Source: an uncultured Sutterella sp.
GTDB taxonomy: Bacteria; Pseudomonadota; Gammaproteobacteria; Burkholderiales; Burkholderiaceae_F
Reading direction: 5' to 3'
Length of the DNA stretch: 64,000 nt
Assembly (NCBI GenBank): GCA_902463725.1
Contig: CABQGK010000005.1
Coordinates: 62,001-126,000 of the forward strand
Shown: one piece after another, positions 16,445 through 25,232 of the stretch
How positions within the stretch are numbered: the stretch's first letter is position 1
Layout: each line of letters begins with the position of its first letter
Made by a program: the position numbers and the translations under genes
Notes under the pieces: model-generated
Databases searched by the model: none
Told to the model about the DNA's origin: nothing
Seen by the model: the letters and a program-made list of their open reading frames with translations, nothing else

Positions 16445-17815
16445 ATGATGAAATCCGACCGAGATCCGATCATTGCTGTTGCTACAGCTTCAGGCCGAGG
16501 AGGCATCGGCGTCATTCGTCTGTCTTTTTCTGCTGAGTTAAATGAGAAAGTGATGACGTCCCTGTTAGATGGTCGTCACCTTCAGCCTCGCTACGCGACG
16601 CTACTGAACTATCACAGTATCGCAGGTGAGATACTTGACCAAGTGCTTGCCCTCTTCTTTGTTGCACCACATAGCTATACCGGAGAGTCGGTCATTGAAC
16701 TACAGGCACATGGTGGTAGTGCCTCCTTGCGACTCATTATTGAGGATGCTCTAAAGCGACTAGCGCCGCTCGGCCTCAGAATGGCTGGGCCAGGCGAGTT
16801 TACGGAACGTGCCTATCTCAATGGGCGTATCGATTTAGCGCAGGCCGAAGCTGTTGCTGACATGATTGACGCTGTAAGCGGTGCTGCGGCTAAAGCGGCG
16901 GCGCGTTCTCTATCGGGAGAGTTCTCAGCCGTAGTGAGTGCGTTAGGACTACGTCTCGATGAACTACGAGCCTTTATTGAAGCCACGTTGGATTTTCCAG
17001 AAGAGGAAATTGAACATCTACAGCGAGGGCACATTGAAGAGCGCTTGCTCGCAATATTGGAAGACCTTGAGAACACCTTCCGAAAGGCTCAACAAGGCAA
17101 TGTGTTGCGCGAAGGGATTACGGTCGCCATTGTTGGTAGCCCTAATGTGGGTAAGTCTAGTCTCTTGAATGCCTTAGCCGAGGAAGAAGTGGCTATTGTG
17201 ACAGACATTCCAGGCACCACACGTGACAAGATCGAGTGTTGGATCACGCTCTCAGGAATTCCGATACGTATTGTGGATACGGCAGGTATCCGAACCACCG
17301 ACGATGTGGTAGAAAATAAAGGCATTGAACGAGCACTTGCTGCAGTTCGATCGGCTGACGTCGTGTTGCATTTGCGCGATGCTTCGGGGCAAGTGGGTGA
17401 AGACCAAGCACTTATTGCTAAGGTGCTCGATGAGGTGGGTATCGGTGTACCGCTGCTGACCGTCTGGAATAAAAGCGACCTTGTTCGACGTGAGACCACA
17501 GGTGAGCGCGAACTGAGTATTTCAGCGAAAACCTCTGAGGGGCTTGATGGACTACGCGCCGCTCTCGTAGCGCTTGCTGGAGTAGAGGGCTCTTCTGAGG
17601 GGGTCTTCATGGCTCGCGGTCGACAACTCAAGGCGCTCGAAGAAACACGTAGCCATGTTGCGCAGGCCCTAGCAGGGCTCTCAGGTAACCTCGGCCTAGA
17701 ATTGGTCGCGGAAGAGCTCCGTTTGGCTGGTCGCAGTTTAGGTGAGATTCTCGGTGAGACCGTTTCTGATGACATTCTTGGTCTCATCTTTAGCAAATTC
17801 TGTATTGGCAAATAA
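16445..17815 (+). CDS. mnmE: tRNA uridine-5-carboxymethylaminomethyl modification GTPase MnmE
   Basis: 456 residues. With MnmG it modifies U34 of several tRNAs. The N-terminal folate-binding domain starts IAVATASGRGGIGVIRLS. A helical domain encloses the G domain with G1 GSPNVGKSSL, G2 DIPGTTRD, G3 DTAGIR and G4 NKSD. The C-terminus FCIGK carries the catalytic Cys motif. Length is normal for the family. mnmG begins 24 bases downstream, so the two partners are likely co-transcribed. Confidence 0.98.
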   Translation: MMKSDRDPIIAVATASGRGGIGVIRLSFSAELNEKVMTSLLDGRHLQPRYATLLNYHSIAGEILDQVLALFFVAPHSYTGESVIELQAHGGSASLRLIIEDALKRLAPLGLRMAGPGEFTERAYLNGRIDLAQAEAVADMIDAVSGAAAKAAARSLSGEFSAVVSALGLRLDELRAFIEATLDFPEEEIEHLQRGHIEERLLAILEDLENTFRKAQQGNVLREGITVAIVGSPNVGKSSLLNALAEEEVAIVTDIPGTTRDKIECWITLSGIPIRIVDTAGIRTTDDVVENKGIERALAAVRSADVVLHLRDASGQVGEDQALIAKVLDEVGIGVPLLTVWNKSDLVRRETTGERELSISAKTSEGLDGLRAALVALAGVEGSSEGVFMARGRQLKALEETRSHVAQALAGLSGNLGLELVAEELRLAGRSLGEILGETVSDDILGLIFSKFCIGK

Positions 17816-17839
17816 TCGTCATCAGGTCAAAATCGACAA

Positions 17840-19834
17840 ATGAACTATCCAAAGAAATTCGATGTGATCGTAGTGGGCAGTGGGCACGCTGGTATTGAGG
17901 CAGCGCTTGCTGCGGCACGCATGGGCGCGGAGACGCTTCTGTTGACGCATAACCTCGATACAATCGGCCAGCTTTCATGTAACCCCTCAATTGGCGGTAT
18001 CGGTAAAGGTCACTTAGTTAAGGAACTCGATGCTATGGGGGGCGCGATGGGCGCAGTGACGGATGAGGCGGGTATACAGTTCCGTATCCTCAATAGCTCC
18101 AAGGGACCCGCAGTACGCGCTACGCGCGCACAGATTGACCGACAACTTTATCGACGTGCTATGCGGCGCCGAGTTGAAAATCAGCCACACTTATGGCTTT
18201 TTCAACAGTCGGCAGACGATTTAATTGTTGAGAATAATCGGGTCACGGGTGTGGTGACCCAGACAAACATCCGTTTTAGTGCTAAAGCGGTGGTGCTCTC
18301 TGCTGGTACCTTCCTCAATGGTTTGGTGCACATTGGACTGGAGCACTATCAAGCGGGACGTGTTGGAGATCCCGCAAGCGTAGCGTTGGCTGAGCGCCTC
18401 AAGGAGCTTGGAATGCCACAAGGGCGTTTGAAGACGGGGACGCCAGCACGTATTGATGGTCGAAGCATTGATTTTTCAAAGTGCCAGCAGCAATGGGGAG
18501 ACTTGGATCCAACGCCAGCTTTCTCGCTTTCTCAGCAGATCGAACATCCTGAGCAGGTGCCCTGCTGGATTACACGCACCAATCAGAAAGTCCACGACAT
18601 CATTCTGGCGAATTTAGATCGCTCTCCTATGTACACGGGGGTGATTCACGGCGTTGGGCCTCGCTACTGTCCATCCATCGAAGACAAAGTCAAGCGATTT
18701 GCGGACAAGGATAGCCACCAGATTTTCCTAGAGCCTGAAGGTCTCTCGGTTAATGAGTACTATCCGAATGGGATCTCGACGAGTTTGCCCTTTGATGTGC
18801 AACTAGACATGATCCACGCCATTGAAGGGCTGGAAAACGCACATCTTCTGCGTCCTGGCTATGCGATCGAGTACGACTTCTATGATCCAAGAAAACTCAA
18901 AACGACGCTGGAGACGTTGACATTGTCAGGGCTATTTTTTGCTGGGCAGATTAACGGCACGACAGGCTATGAAGAGGCTGCTGCACAGGGGCTCCTCGCA
19001 GGGCTTAATGCAGCGCTTCTTGCGCAGGACAAGGAAGGGTGGACACCGAGACGCGATCAAGCCTATTTGGGCGTGATGGTGGAGGATTTGACGACGCGCG
19101 GTGTGACGGAACCCTACCGTATGTTTACAAGCCGTGCCGAATACCGCTTGAGTTTGCGTGAAGATAATGCCGACATGCGTCTTACCGAGCAAGCACACAA
19201 GCTCGGTCTGATTGATGAGGCACATTGGGCCTTTTTCTGCCGGAAGGCAGAAAATATTGCTCGCATGAAAGAGCAACTGAAAGACACGTGGGTTACGCCA
19301 TCGATGCTCTCACCCCAGAGTACCCAGGCGGTGCTTGGTGCGTCGATTGAGCGGGAGTACAACCTGAAGTCCCTACTCTGCCGCCCTGCAGTAACGATCG
19401 AAAAACTTGGAGAACTCCAGACCGTTGACGGGACTGCAGTGATTGAACTTGCTGGGATGAGCGCCGCAGAACTCGAACAGATTGAGATCGATACGAAGTA
19501 CGAAGGCTATGTCGTTCGGCAGAAAAACGAAATTGAAAAGACTTTAGCCAACGAGACGTTGCGAATTCCTCCCGAGCTCGACTATCAGTCTGTCCCTGGA
19601 CTTTCGTTTGAAGTGCGACAGAAACTGACAGCGGTGCGTCCTGAGACGATCGGACAAGCTTCTCGCATTTCAGGAGTAACCCCTGCAGCGGTTTCACTTT
19701 TGCTGGTGTACTTGAAGCGTCGTTACTACTGGAAAAAGAAAACGGTTCAGAGCGCTGAGCAGGCTAGCGTGACGGGACTCGAGACAGCGCAGACACGTTT
19801 GGAAAGTGACGGCGTCTGCACGCAGAAGGAATAA
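17840..19834 (+). CDS. mnmG: tRNA uridine-5-carboxymethylaminomethyl modification enzyme MnmG (GidA)
   Basis: 664 residues. The FAD motif GSGHAGIEAALAAARMG lies at 12-28, followed by the family block SCNPSIGGIGKGHLVKELDA. The MnmE-interacting C-terminal helical domain carries the YEGYVVRQKNEIEK segment. The last 35 residues (after VYLKRRYYWKKK) are a non-conserved tail, making it about 30 longer than E. coli MnmG. It is four bases upstream of rsmG. The mnmE-mnmG-rsmG-parA-parB order is the usual origin-proximal set. Confidence 0.98.
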   Translation: MNYPKKFDVIVVGSGHAGIEAALAAARMGAETLLLTHNLDTIGQLSCNPSIGGIGKGHLVKELDAMGGAMGAVTDEAGIQFRILNSSKGPAVRATRAQIDRQLYRRAMRRRVENQPHLWLFQQSADDLIVENNRVTGVVTQTNIRFSAKAVVLSAGTFLNGLVHIGLEHYQAGRVGDPASVALAERLKELGMPQGRLKTGTPARIDGRSIDFSKCQQQWGDLDPTPAFSLSQQIEHPEQVPCWITRTNQKVHDIILANLDRSPMYTGVIHGVGPRYCPSIEDKVKRFADKDSHQIFLEPEGLSVNEYYPNGISTSLPFDVQLDMIHAIEGLENAHLLRPGYAIEYDFYDPRKLKTTLETLTLSGLFFAGQINGTTGYEEAAAQGLLAGLNAALLAQDKEGWTPRRDQAYLGVMVEDLTTRGVTEPYRMFTSRAEYRLSLREDNADMRLTEQAHKLGLIDEAHWAFFCRKAENIARMKEQLKDTWVTPSMLSPQSTQAVLGASIEREYNLKSLLCRPAVTIEKLGELQTVDGTAVIELAGMSAAELEQIEIDTKYEGYVVRQKNEIEKTLANETLRIPPELDYQSVPGLSFEVRQKLTAVRPETIGQASRISGVTPAAVSLLLVYLKRRYYWKKKTVQSAEQASVTGLETAQTRLESDGVCTQKE

Positions 19835-19838
19835 CGCG

Positions 19839-20477
19839 ATGGATTTAGTGAGGCTCTCTGCTGGACTGGCAACACTTGGTGTGGCGCATGACGAGGAGGT
19901 TTGTGCCAAATTGCTGAGCTTTGCTGGCATGCTGAAAAAATGGGGAAAGGTGTACAACCTCACCACGCTACTTGGCGATGAAGAAATTCTTACCCATCAC
20001 CTTCTTGATAGCGCGGCTTTCCTGCCAATGCTCAAGCGTTTTGCACCTGAAGCAAAGACGGTGCTTGATGTGGGATCGGGTGGAGGCCTGCCGGTCATCC
20101 CCCTAGCTATTTTGCGTGCTGACCTGCGGATAGAGGCCGTGGATGCGGTGGCAAAAAAGACAGCGTTTCTTACTCAAGTAGGCATTGAGCTGAAGTTACG
20201 TAACTTTAGAGCGCATCATGCACGTGTCGAACGACTAGTTGGTGGTTATGATGTGATTAGTTCTCGCGCGTTTGCGTCTCTGAAAGATTTCACGGCTTGG
20301 ACATCGCACCTACTTAACCCTGGTGGTCGTTGGCTCGCCATGAAAGGGGTAAGACCCGAAGCGGAAATCCTTGAATTACCCGCGGGAATACGGCTAATCG
20401 ACGTGGTGCCGTTACAGGTGCCAGGGCTTTCTGAAGAGCGCCACCTTGTGGTCCTTGGCAAGGAAGAAGTTCCCTAA
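19839..20477 (+). CDS. rsmG: 16S rRNA (guanine-N7) methyltransferase RsmG
   Basis: 212 residues from ATG 19839, which has AGAAGGA eight bases upstream; an in-frame start at 19806 overlaps mnmG and lacks support. The SAM-binding motif is DVGSGGGLPVIPLAI (about 78-92), followed by the acidic EAVDAVAKKTAFL. The block YDVISSRAFASLKDF matches the catalytic side. It methylates G527 of 16S rRNA. It is directly behind mnmG, as in most proteobacteria. Confidence 0.96.
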   Translation: MDLVRLSAGLATLGVAHDEEVCAKLLSFAGMLKKWGKVYNLTTLLGDEEILTHHLLDSAAFLPMLKRFAPEAKTVLDVGSGGGLPVIPLAILRADLRIEAVDAVAKKTAFLTQVGIELKLRNFRAHHARVERLVGGYDVISSRAFASLKDFTAWTSHLLNPGGRWLAMKGVRPEAEILELPAGIRLIDVVPLQVPGLSEERHLVVLGKEEVP

Positions 20478-20483
20478 GCAGAC

Positions 20484-20520
20484 CGCCAATCCCTCTAGCA
20501 GTAGGAGGGTGCGGCTTTTG
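20484..20520 (+). terminator. Possible terminator after rsmG
   Basis: CCGC..CCCTC pairs with GAGGG.GCGG around AGCAGTAG, followed by CTTTTG. The stem has an internal asymmetry, so it is only moderately convincing. Confidence 0.4.
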
Positions 20521-20536
20521 TTGGAGAGGTTCACTT

Positions 20537-21187
20537 ATGTTCAGTACGCTAGTCAGTACTTTTGTGCTGACGTTCTCAACGTTCTTGCCTGTGATCAACC
20601 CGTTCAGCGGGGCGATGTTCTTTAGTACGATGACAACATCACTCACGGACCGCGATCGAGCGTTTGTTGCGAATCGCATTTCGCTCTATTCGCTCATTAT
20701 TCTGTTGGTGTGCTTGACTTGTGGACATTTGATCCTCTCGTTTTTCGGTATCAGCGTTGGGGCACTTCGCATGGCTGGCGGCTGTGTACTCTTTGCGGCA
20801 GGCTGGAACGCGCTTAACGCCCCCACGTCGGAGGAGCAGAATCAAGGCGGTAAGGAGCTCTCTCGCGTCAAACTTAAGAGTATGGCGTTTTATCCCTTTA
20901 CCCTGCCGTTGACAACGGGTCCAGGCGGGATTGCCGTTTCCGTGGCACTGGGTACGAGTCTGCCGCGTGACGCGATTCACATTACGGGGACTTTTTTAGG
21001 GACATTGGCAACGGTCGTTGTTATTTGGGCGAGCTATCGCTATAGCGACCGCGTCAATAAGGCCGTAGGGGTTGCGGGAGCTGATGCGCTGGCTCGAATC
21101 TTTGCCTTTATTCTGATTTGCCTTGGTGTGGCGATCTTCTGGCAGGGATTCTCGGAATTGTGGTTAGCGCTCAATCAGGCAAAATAA
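20537..21187 (+). CDS. MarC-family integral membrane protein
   Basis: 216 residues with about six hydrophobic helices. The first, FLPVINPFSGAMFFSTM, contains the INP motif typical of MarC/NAAT proteins; FFGISVGALRMAGGCVLF and PLTTGPGGIAVSVALG are the other family blocks. MarC proteins have no settled function, although some archaeal relatives carry neutral amino acids. GGAGAGG precedes the ATG. It interrupts the usual rsmG-parA adjacency. A second, more distant member is encoded at 42546-43193. Confidence 0.88.
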   Translation: MFSTLVSTFVLTFSTFLPVINPFSGAMFFSTMTTSLTDRDRAFVANRISLYSLIILLVCLTCGHLILSFFGISVGALRMAGGCVLFAAGWNALNAPTSEEQNQGGKELSRVKLKSMAFYPFTLPLTTGPGGIAVSVALGTSLPRDAIHITGTFLGTLATVVVIWASYRYSDRVNKAVGVAGADALARIFAFILICLGVAIFWQGFSELWLALNQAK

Positions 21188-21258
21188 TATGAAGGCCAAT
21201 GGCTTATGCGTCGAGCATTCGCTGTGCCCGAGACGATATCAATAGCAGCAGTTTCTTT

Positions 21259-22029
21259 ATGACTCACATTCTTTGCATTGCCAACCAGAAGGGTGGCGTG
21301 GGAAAAACAACAACAGCACTCAATCTCGCGGCGGCGCTCGTACAGAAGAAACGACGAGTTCTTCTTATTGACTTGGATCCGCAAGGCAATGGCACGATGG
21401 GTAGCGGCGTCAATAAACGAGAACTCAAGAAAACCGTGTACGAATTGCTGCTGGGGACTCTTTCGTTTGACGACGTGGTCGAGCACTCGGCCTCTGGCGG
21501 CTTTGATGTGTTGCCCGCGAATCGAGAGTTATCTGGGGCAGAGGTGGAGCTCGTTGGGCTTTCGCATCGTGACGAACGTCTCAAACGAGCGTTGGAACCT
21601 GTGCTTGATCGCTACGACTATGTGTTGATCGATTGTCCACCATCACTTTCAATGCTGACATTGAATGCATTTTGCTGTGCAGACGGTGTACTGATTCCCA
21701 TGCAGTGTGAGTATTACGCACTCGAGGGGCTGTCGGATCTCATCGGTACTATTCGGCGTATTTATAACGAGAAAAACCGCAAACTCAGAATAGTGACACT
21801 ACTGCGCGTGATGTTTGATCCGCGTGTCACGTTGCAGTCGCAAGTGAGCGCGCAACTTGACCAGCACTTTGGCGACAAAGTGTTCAAGACCATTATTCCG
21901 CGCAATGTACGCTTAGCTGAGGCACCAAGTTACGGTCAGCCTGGGGTTATCTATGACCGTAGCAGTAAGGGGGCCAAAGCCTATGTGGCCTGCGCACAGG
22001 AGTTGATTGAGCGTATCGAGCAACAATAG
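21259..22029 (+). CDS. parA: Chromosome partitioning ATPase ParA (Soj)
   Basis: 256 residues from ATG 21259, where homologues begin (MTHILCIANQKGGVGKTT); a start at 21199 adds 20 unlike residues. The deviant Walker A KGGVGKTT lies at 10-17. DLDPQGN and DCPPSLSMLTLNA are the A' and B motifs. It is a chromosomal (short, no N-terminal HTH) ParA that forms gradients on DNA to move ParB-parS complexes. parB follows after 19 bases. No strong ribosome site is visible. Confidence 0.95.
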   Translation: MTHILCIANQKGGVGKTTTALNLAAALVQKKRRVLLIDLDPQGNGTMGSGVNKRELKKTVYELLLGTLSFDDVVEHSASGGFDVLPANRELSGAEVELVGLSHRDERLKRALEPVLDRYDYVLIDCPPSLSMLTLNAFCCADGVLIPMQCEYYALEGLSDLIGTIRRIYNEKNRKLRIVTLLRVMFDPRVTLQSQVSAQLDQHFGDKVFKTIIPRNVRLAEAPSYGQPGVIYDRSSKGAKAYVACAQELIERIEQQ

Positions 22030-22048
22030 TTTTAGGGTGGAGCACAAA

Positions 22049-22930
22049 GTGGCAGACAAAAAAAATCGGGGACTAGGCCGTGGACTGGACGCGCTCTTTG
22101 GATCGTCTTCAGAGATGATGTTACCGTCGGACGCGCCAAGTGACTACCGCCTTGAGCGTATGGCGGTAGAGAAAATTGTGCGCGGCTCGTATCAACCTCG
22201 TCAGAGCTTTGACGAGGAGTCGCTAGATGCGCTAGCGGCTTCTATTCGTGAACAAGGCCTGCTTAGTCCAATCATTGTCCGTGCCACAAAAACGCCAGGA
22301 CACTACGAAATTGTTGCAGGGGAGCGACGCTTCATCGCTGCACAACGCGCAGGGCTCAAAGAGGTTCCAGTCATCGTGCGAGAACTCGATGACAAGCGTA
22401 CGCTTGCGCTTGCACTTATTGAGAATTTGCAGCGTGAGGACCTCAATCCTATTGAAGAAGCTGAAGGGATTGCTCGACTGATTGAAGAGTTTGACTACAC
22501 CCACGAGGCCGCGAGTGAGGCAATTGGTCGCTCGCGTGCAGCGACCACAAACGCGTTGCGCTTGTTGACGCTCGCCCAAGAAGTGCAGTCTATGGTGCGA
22601 GCCGGTGAGTTAAGTATGGGGCACGCCCGCGCACTCGTGGGACTTGACGGCGCTGAGCAGGTTCTTTTAGCTAAGGAGATCGTGGCTCGTGCGTTGTCGG
22701 TGCGTCAGACCGAGCGGCTTGTCGCAGAACAAGCAAAGAAGGCTGGGCAACGAGGACGTCAAAAAGTTGTGATCAAGACGCGCGATGACCTGCGACTTGA
22801 AGAGGCCTTGGCCGATGTCCTTGGGACTAAAGTCAGTCTATCGGCAAATAAAAAAGGCAAGGGAAAAATTATTATTGAGTTCGCAAATCTTGAACAGTTG
22901 CAAGGCATTGTGGACAAAATTCAGCATTAA
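22049..22930 (+). CDS. parB: Chromosome partitioning protein ParB
   Basis: 293 residues from GTG 22049 (MADKKNRGLGRGLDALFG), with GGGTGGAG seven bases upstream; this matches the usual ParB start better than the longer frame from 22007. The N-terminal GLGRGLDALFG box contacts ParA. The CTPase part includes GHYEIVAGERRFIAAQRAG and LIENLQREDLNPIEEA. A helix-turn-helix lies at YTHEAASEAIGRSRAATTNALRLL, and a short C-terminal dimer domain ends the protein. ParB loads on parS sites as a CTP-dependent clamp. I found no perfect parS in this window. Confidence 0.95.
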   Translation: MADKKNRGLGRGLDALFGSSSEMMLPSDAPSDYRLERMAVEKIVRGSYQPRQSFDEESLDALAASIREQGLLSPIIVRATKTPGHYEIVAGERRFIAAQRAGLKEVPVIVRELDDKRTLALALIENLQREDLNPIEEAEGIARLIEEFDYTHEAASEAIGRSRAATTNALRLLTLAQEVQSMVRAGELSMGHARALVGLDGAEQVLLAKEIVARALSVRQTERLVAEQAKKAGQRGRQKVVIKTRDDLRLEEALADVLGTKVSLSANKKGKGKIIIEFANLEQLQGIVDKIQH

Positions 22931-23045
22931 GCAAATCTTCCATTACTTCGATACAAAATGTGTCCGCTCTTGTGTTATCATGCCACACGTGCTTTTTCCA
23001 GCTAGGTTGTTTGCCGTATGGACGCCTTCTGACAAGAGCCACAGG

Positions 23046-23079
23046 TACAGGAAATACCTTGATATAGGTATTTTCTGTA
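23046..23079 (+). terminator. Hairpin between parB and atpI
   Basis: TACAGGAAATACCT (23046-23059) pairs with AGGTATTTTCTGTA (23066-23079) with a single G-U pair. It lies 115 bases after parB and 70 before atpI, and may end parAB transcription or attenuate into the atp operon. The stem is AU-rich. Confidence 0.5.
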
Positions 23080-23148
23080 ACACAAAAGGTCAGTTGTATC
23101 TAAAGACCGCAAAACTTAGAATGCAACGGACATTATTCCCCCGATATT

Positions 23149-23523
23149 GTGTTAAGGATGCTCTACGGTTCTGATCTTATTCGCGTTTCCTTAACGCAGT
23201 ATGTCGTTATCATGTTGGTTTCCCTTGGTTTTGTTTTCTTCGTGGGGCAAGATGCAGGGGTATCCGCACTGCTCGGTGGGCTTAGCTATGCTTTGCCCTC
23301 ATCGGCGTTGGCCGTATCACTGATACTGCCGAGGATGATAAAAAGAAGCGCCAAGGTGAGCGCTTATAAAGTGTTTCTGGGGGAGTTTTTCAAGATCCTG
23401 ATGGTGATCGCCCTTTGGGTGCTAATTGTCAGGTACTACGAAGATCTTCATTGGCCCGCTTTTATCTTTTCGATTATTGCGGTGGTGAACAGCTACTTTG
23501 TTGTACTGTTCAAAAAACACTAA
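23149..23523 (+). CDS. atpI: ATP synthase protein I
   Basis: 124 residues from GTG 23149; an ATG three codons later is the alternative, and neither has a well-spaced ribosome site. Four hydrophobic helices: 15-32, 38-57, 75-96 and 100-118. AtpI helps assemble the c ring and is always poorly conserved; the call rests on size, topology, the GLSYALPSSALAVSLILPRM segment and the position directly before atpB. Confidence 0.85.
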   Translation: MLRMLYGSDLIRVSLTQYVVIMLVSLGFVFFVGQDAGVSALLGGLSYALPSSALAVSLILPRMIKRSAKVSAYKVFLGEFFKILMVIALWVLIVRYYEDLHWPAFIFSIIAVVNSYFVVLFKKH

Positions 23524-23535
23524 GGATCGGTATCC

Positions 23536-24360
23536 ATGGCACACGGCCTTACCGCTACTGAATATATTCAACACCACATGGCTCACTTGGCTTCTGCCAA
23601 GCAGACGATTGTTGATTTTTCCGTTGTAAACTACGACACCATCTTCTTTTCATTGCTGACGATGGCGTGCGTATTTTTCCTGCTTCGTGCTGGTGCAAAA
23701 AAAGCAACCTCCGGTGTTCCCGGTAAGATGCAGTGCGCTGTCGAGATGCTGGTTGAAATGGTGAATAACCAAGCCAAGAGCATTGTTCACGGCGATCGTA
23801 CTTTTATTGCGCCACTGGCCCTAACGGTTTTCTGCTGGGTCTCGTTGATGAACGCCATCGACTTGATTCCTGTGGACCTTTTACCGGCCATTGCACATCC
23901 GATGGGGCTTGATCACCTGCGTCCCCTGCCTACTGCAGACTTGAACGGCACGCTTGGGATGTCGCTCGGTGTTGTGTTGCTCATGATTTACTACGGCATC
24001 AAGGTCAAAGGTTTTGGCGGCTTTGTTAAGGAACTCTTTACGGCCCCCTTTGGCTCTCACCCTGCCCTCTGGATCTTCAACCTCTTGATCAATATCATCG
24101 AATACCTTGCCAAGTTTGTCTCCCTCGGGATGCGACTTTTCGGCAACATGTATGCCGGTGAACTTCTCTTTTTCCTTCTTGCCCTTCTTGGTGGGTTCGC
24201 TCTTGAACTTTCTCCACTAGGGATGGTAGGTGCTGGTGTCGGACAGGCCATTGCCGGTTTGGGTTGGTGGCTTTTCCATGTTTTGATTGTTTTCCTGCAG
24301 GCCTTCATCTTCATGATGTTGACACTGGTCTACATCGGCCAGGCTCACAGCAGCCATTAA
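23536..24360 (+). CDS. atpB: ATP synthase F0 subunit a
   Basis: 274 residues with five or six membrane helices. The essential Arg is in FVSLGMRLFGNMYAGELL, and the last helix has FIFMMLTLVYIGQA. It forms the proton half-channels next to the c ring. AAGGAT precedes the ATG by nine bases, and it starts 12 bases after atpI. Confidence 0.97.
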   Translation: MAHGLTATEYIQHHMAHLASAKQTIVDFSVVNYDTIFFSLLTMACVFFLLRAGAKKATSGVPGKMQCAVEMLVEMVNNQAKSIVHGDRTFIAPLALTVFCWVSLMNAIDLIPVDLLPAIAHPMGLDHLRPLPTADLNGTLGMSLGVVLLMIYYGIKVKGFGGFVKELFTAPFGSHPALWIFNLLINIIEYLAKFVSLGMRLFGNMYAGELLFFLLALLGGFALELSPLGMVGAGVGQAIAGLGWWLFHVLIVFLQAFIFMMLTLVYIGQAHSSH

Positions 24361-24418
24361 CAATCAATTTTTTCTTTACTTTTAATTTGCTCCCTTTTAA
24401 AGATTTAGGAGTTTTTAA
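24361..24418 (+). promoter_or_regulatory. U-rich translation leader of atpE
   Basis: The 58 bases before atpE are dominated by T (TTTTTTCTTTACTTTTAATT), then AGGAG seven bases before the ATG. A U-rich stretch before a strong ribosome site resembles the known E. coli atpE enhancer, which raises c-subunit synthesis. Confidence 0.5.
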
Positions 24419-24661
24419 ATGAATACCGTCGCTTTCGTGGCTCTTGCTTGTGGCATGATTATTAGTCTTGGCGCTATTGGTGCTTGCCTTGGTATCGCTA
24501 TCATGGGTTCGAAGTACCTTGAAGCCTCCGCTCGCCAGCCCGAGCTCATGGAACCCCTCCAGACCAAGATGTTCCTCTTGGCTGGTCTTATCGACGCTGC
24601 CTTCCTGATTGGTGTCGGTATCGCTATGATGTTCGCCTTTGCTAACCCGTTTGTTGGCTAA
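24419..24661 (+). CDS. atpE: ATP synthase F0 subunit c
   Basis: 80 residues: two membrane helices joined by the polar loop SARQPE (residues 36-42). The ion-binding carboxylate is Asp59 in LLAGLIDAAFLIGVG. The first helix has the small-residue packing GAIGACLGIAIMG. There is no Gln/Glu-Ser sodium signature, so protons are the expected ion. About ten copies form the rotor ring, and both flanks of the gene show RNA features suited to high expression. Confidence 0.97.
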   Translation: MNTVAFVALACGMIISLGAIGACLGIAIMGSKYLEASARQPELMEPLQTKMFLLAGLIDAAFLIGVGIAMMFAFANPFVG

Positions 24662-24701
24662 TCCATAAGCAAACAAAAAACGTCTTCTTTTTTAATGACG
24701 C

Positions 24702-24743
24702 CGTTAACTACGCTCTTCGGAAGGCCTGGGAGTGTAGTTAACG
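24702..24743 (+). promoter_or_regulatory. Strong hairpin between atpE and atpF
   Basis: CGTTAACTACGCTC (24702-24715) pairs with GAGTGTAGTTAACG (24730-24743) with one G-U pair. It lies inside the operon, 40 bases after atpE and 16 before atpF. No U-run follows, so mRNA processing or protection of the atpE end is more likely than termination. Confidence 0.6.
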
Positions 24744-24759
24744 TGAACGGGGTTCAACA

Positions 24760-25230
24760 ATGAACATTAATGCCTCTCTGTTTATTCAGATGATTGTGTT
24801 CTTCATCGGTGCTTGGATCACCATGAAGTACATTTGGCCGCCTTTGATCCATGCGATCGAAGAACGGCAGAAGAAAATCGCCGATGGCCTGGCTGCAGCT
24901 GATAAGAGCGAACAGGCGTTGGCGGTGGCGACAGAACAGGGCAAGGCGATCGAAGCCGACGCTCGTTCTCGCGCTTCTACTATTGTTTCCGACGGCGAAA
25001 AACGCGCCCAGACCATTATTGATGAAGCCAAGGCTCAAGCTCAGGTTGAAGCTGACCGCATCATCGAAAATGCCCGTGCTGAAGCCGCTCAGGAAATGCA
25101 GCGTGCTCGAGATACTCTCCGTGATGAAGTGGCTGCCTTGGCAGTTGCCGGTGCAGAACAGATCTTGAATCGCGAAGTTGATAAAACTGTTCACGCCCAG
25201 TTGCTTGAACAGTTGAAGGCGAAGCTCTAA
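24760..25230 (+). CDS. atpF: ATP synthase F0 subunit b
   Basis: 156 residues, the E. coli length. One N-terminal membrane helix (5-27, SLFIQMIVFFIGAWITMKYIW) is followed by a long charged, Ala-rich coiled coil to the end, which forms the peripheral stalk with delta. A single b gene implies a homodimer. It ends two bases before atpH. Confidence 0.96.
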   Translation: MNINASLFIQMIVFFIGAWITMKYIWPPLIHAIEERQKKIADGLAAADKSEQALAVATEQGKAIEADARSRASTIVSDGEKRAQTIIDEAKAQAQVEADRIIENARAEAAQEMQRARDTLRDEVAALAVAGAEQILNREVDKTVHAQLLEQLKAKL

Positions 25231-25232
25231 CT

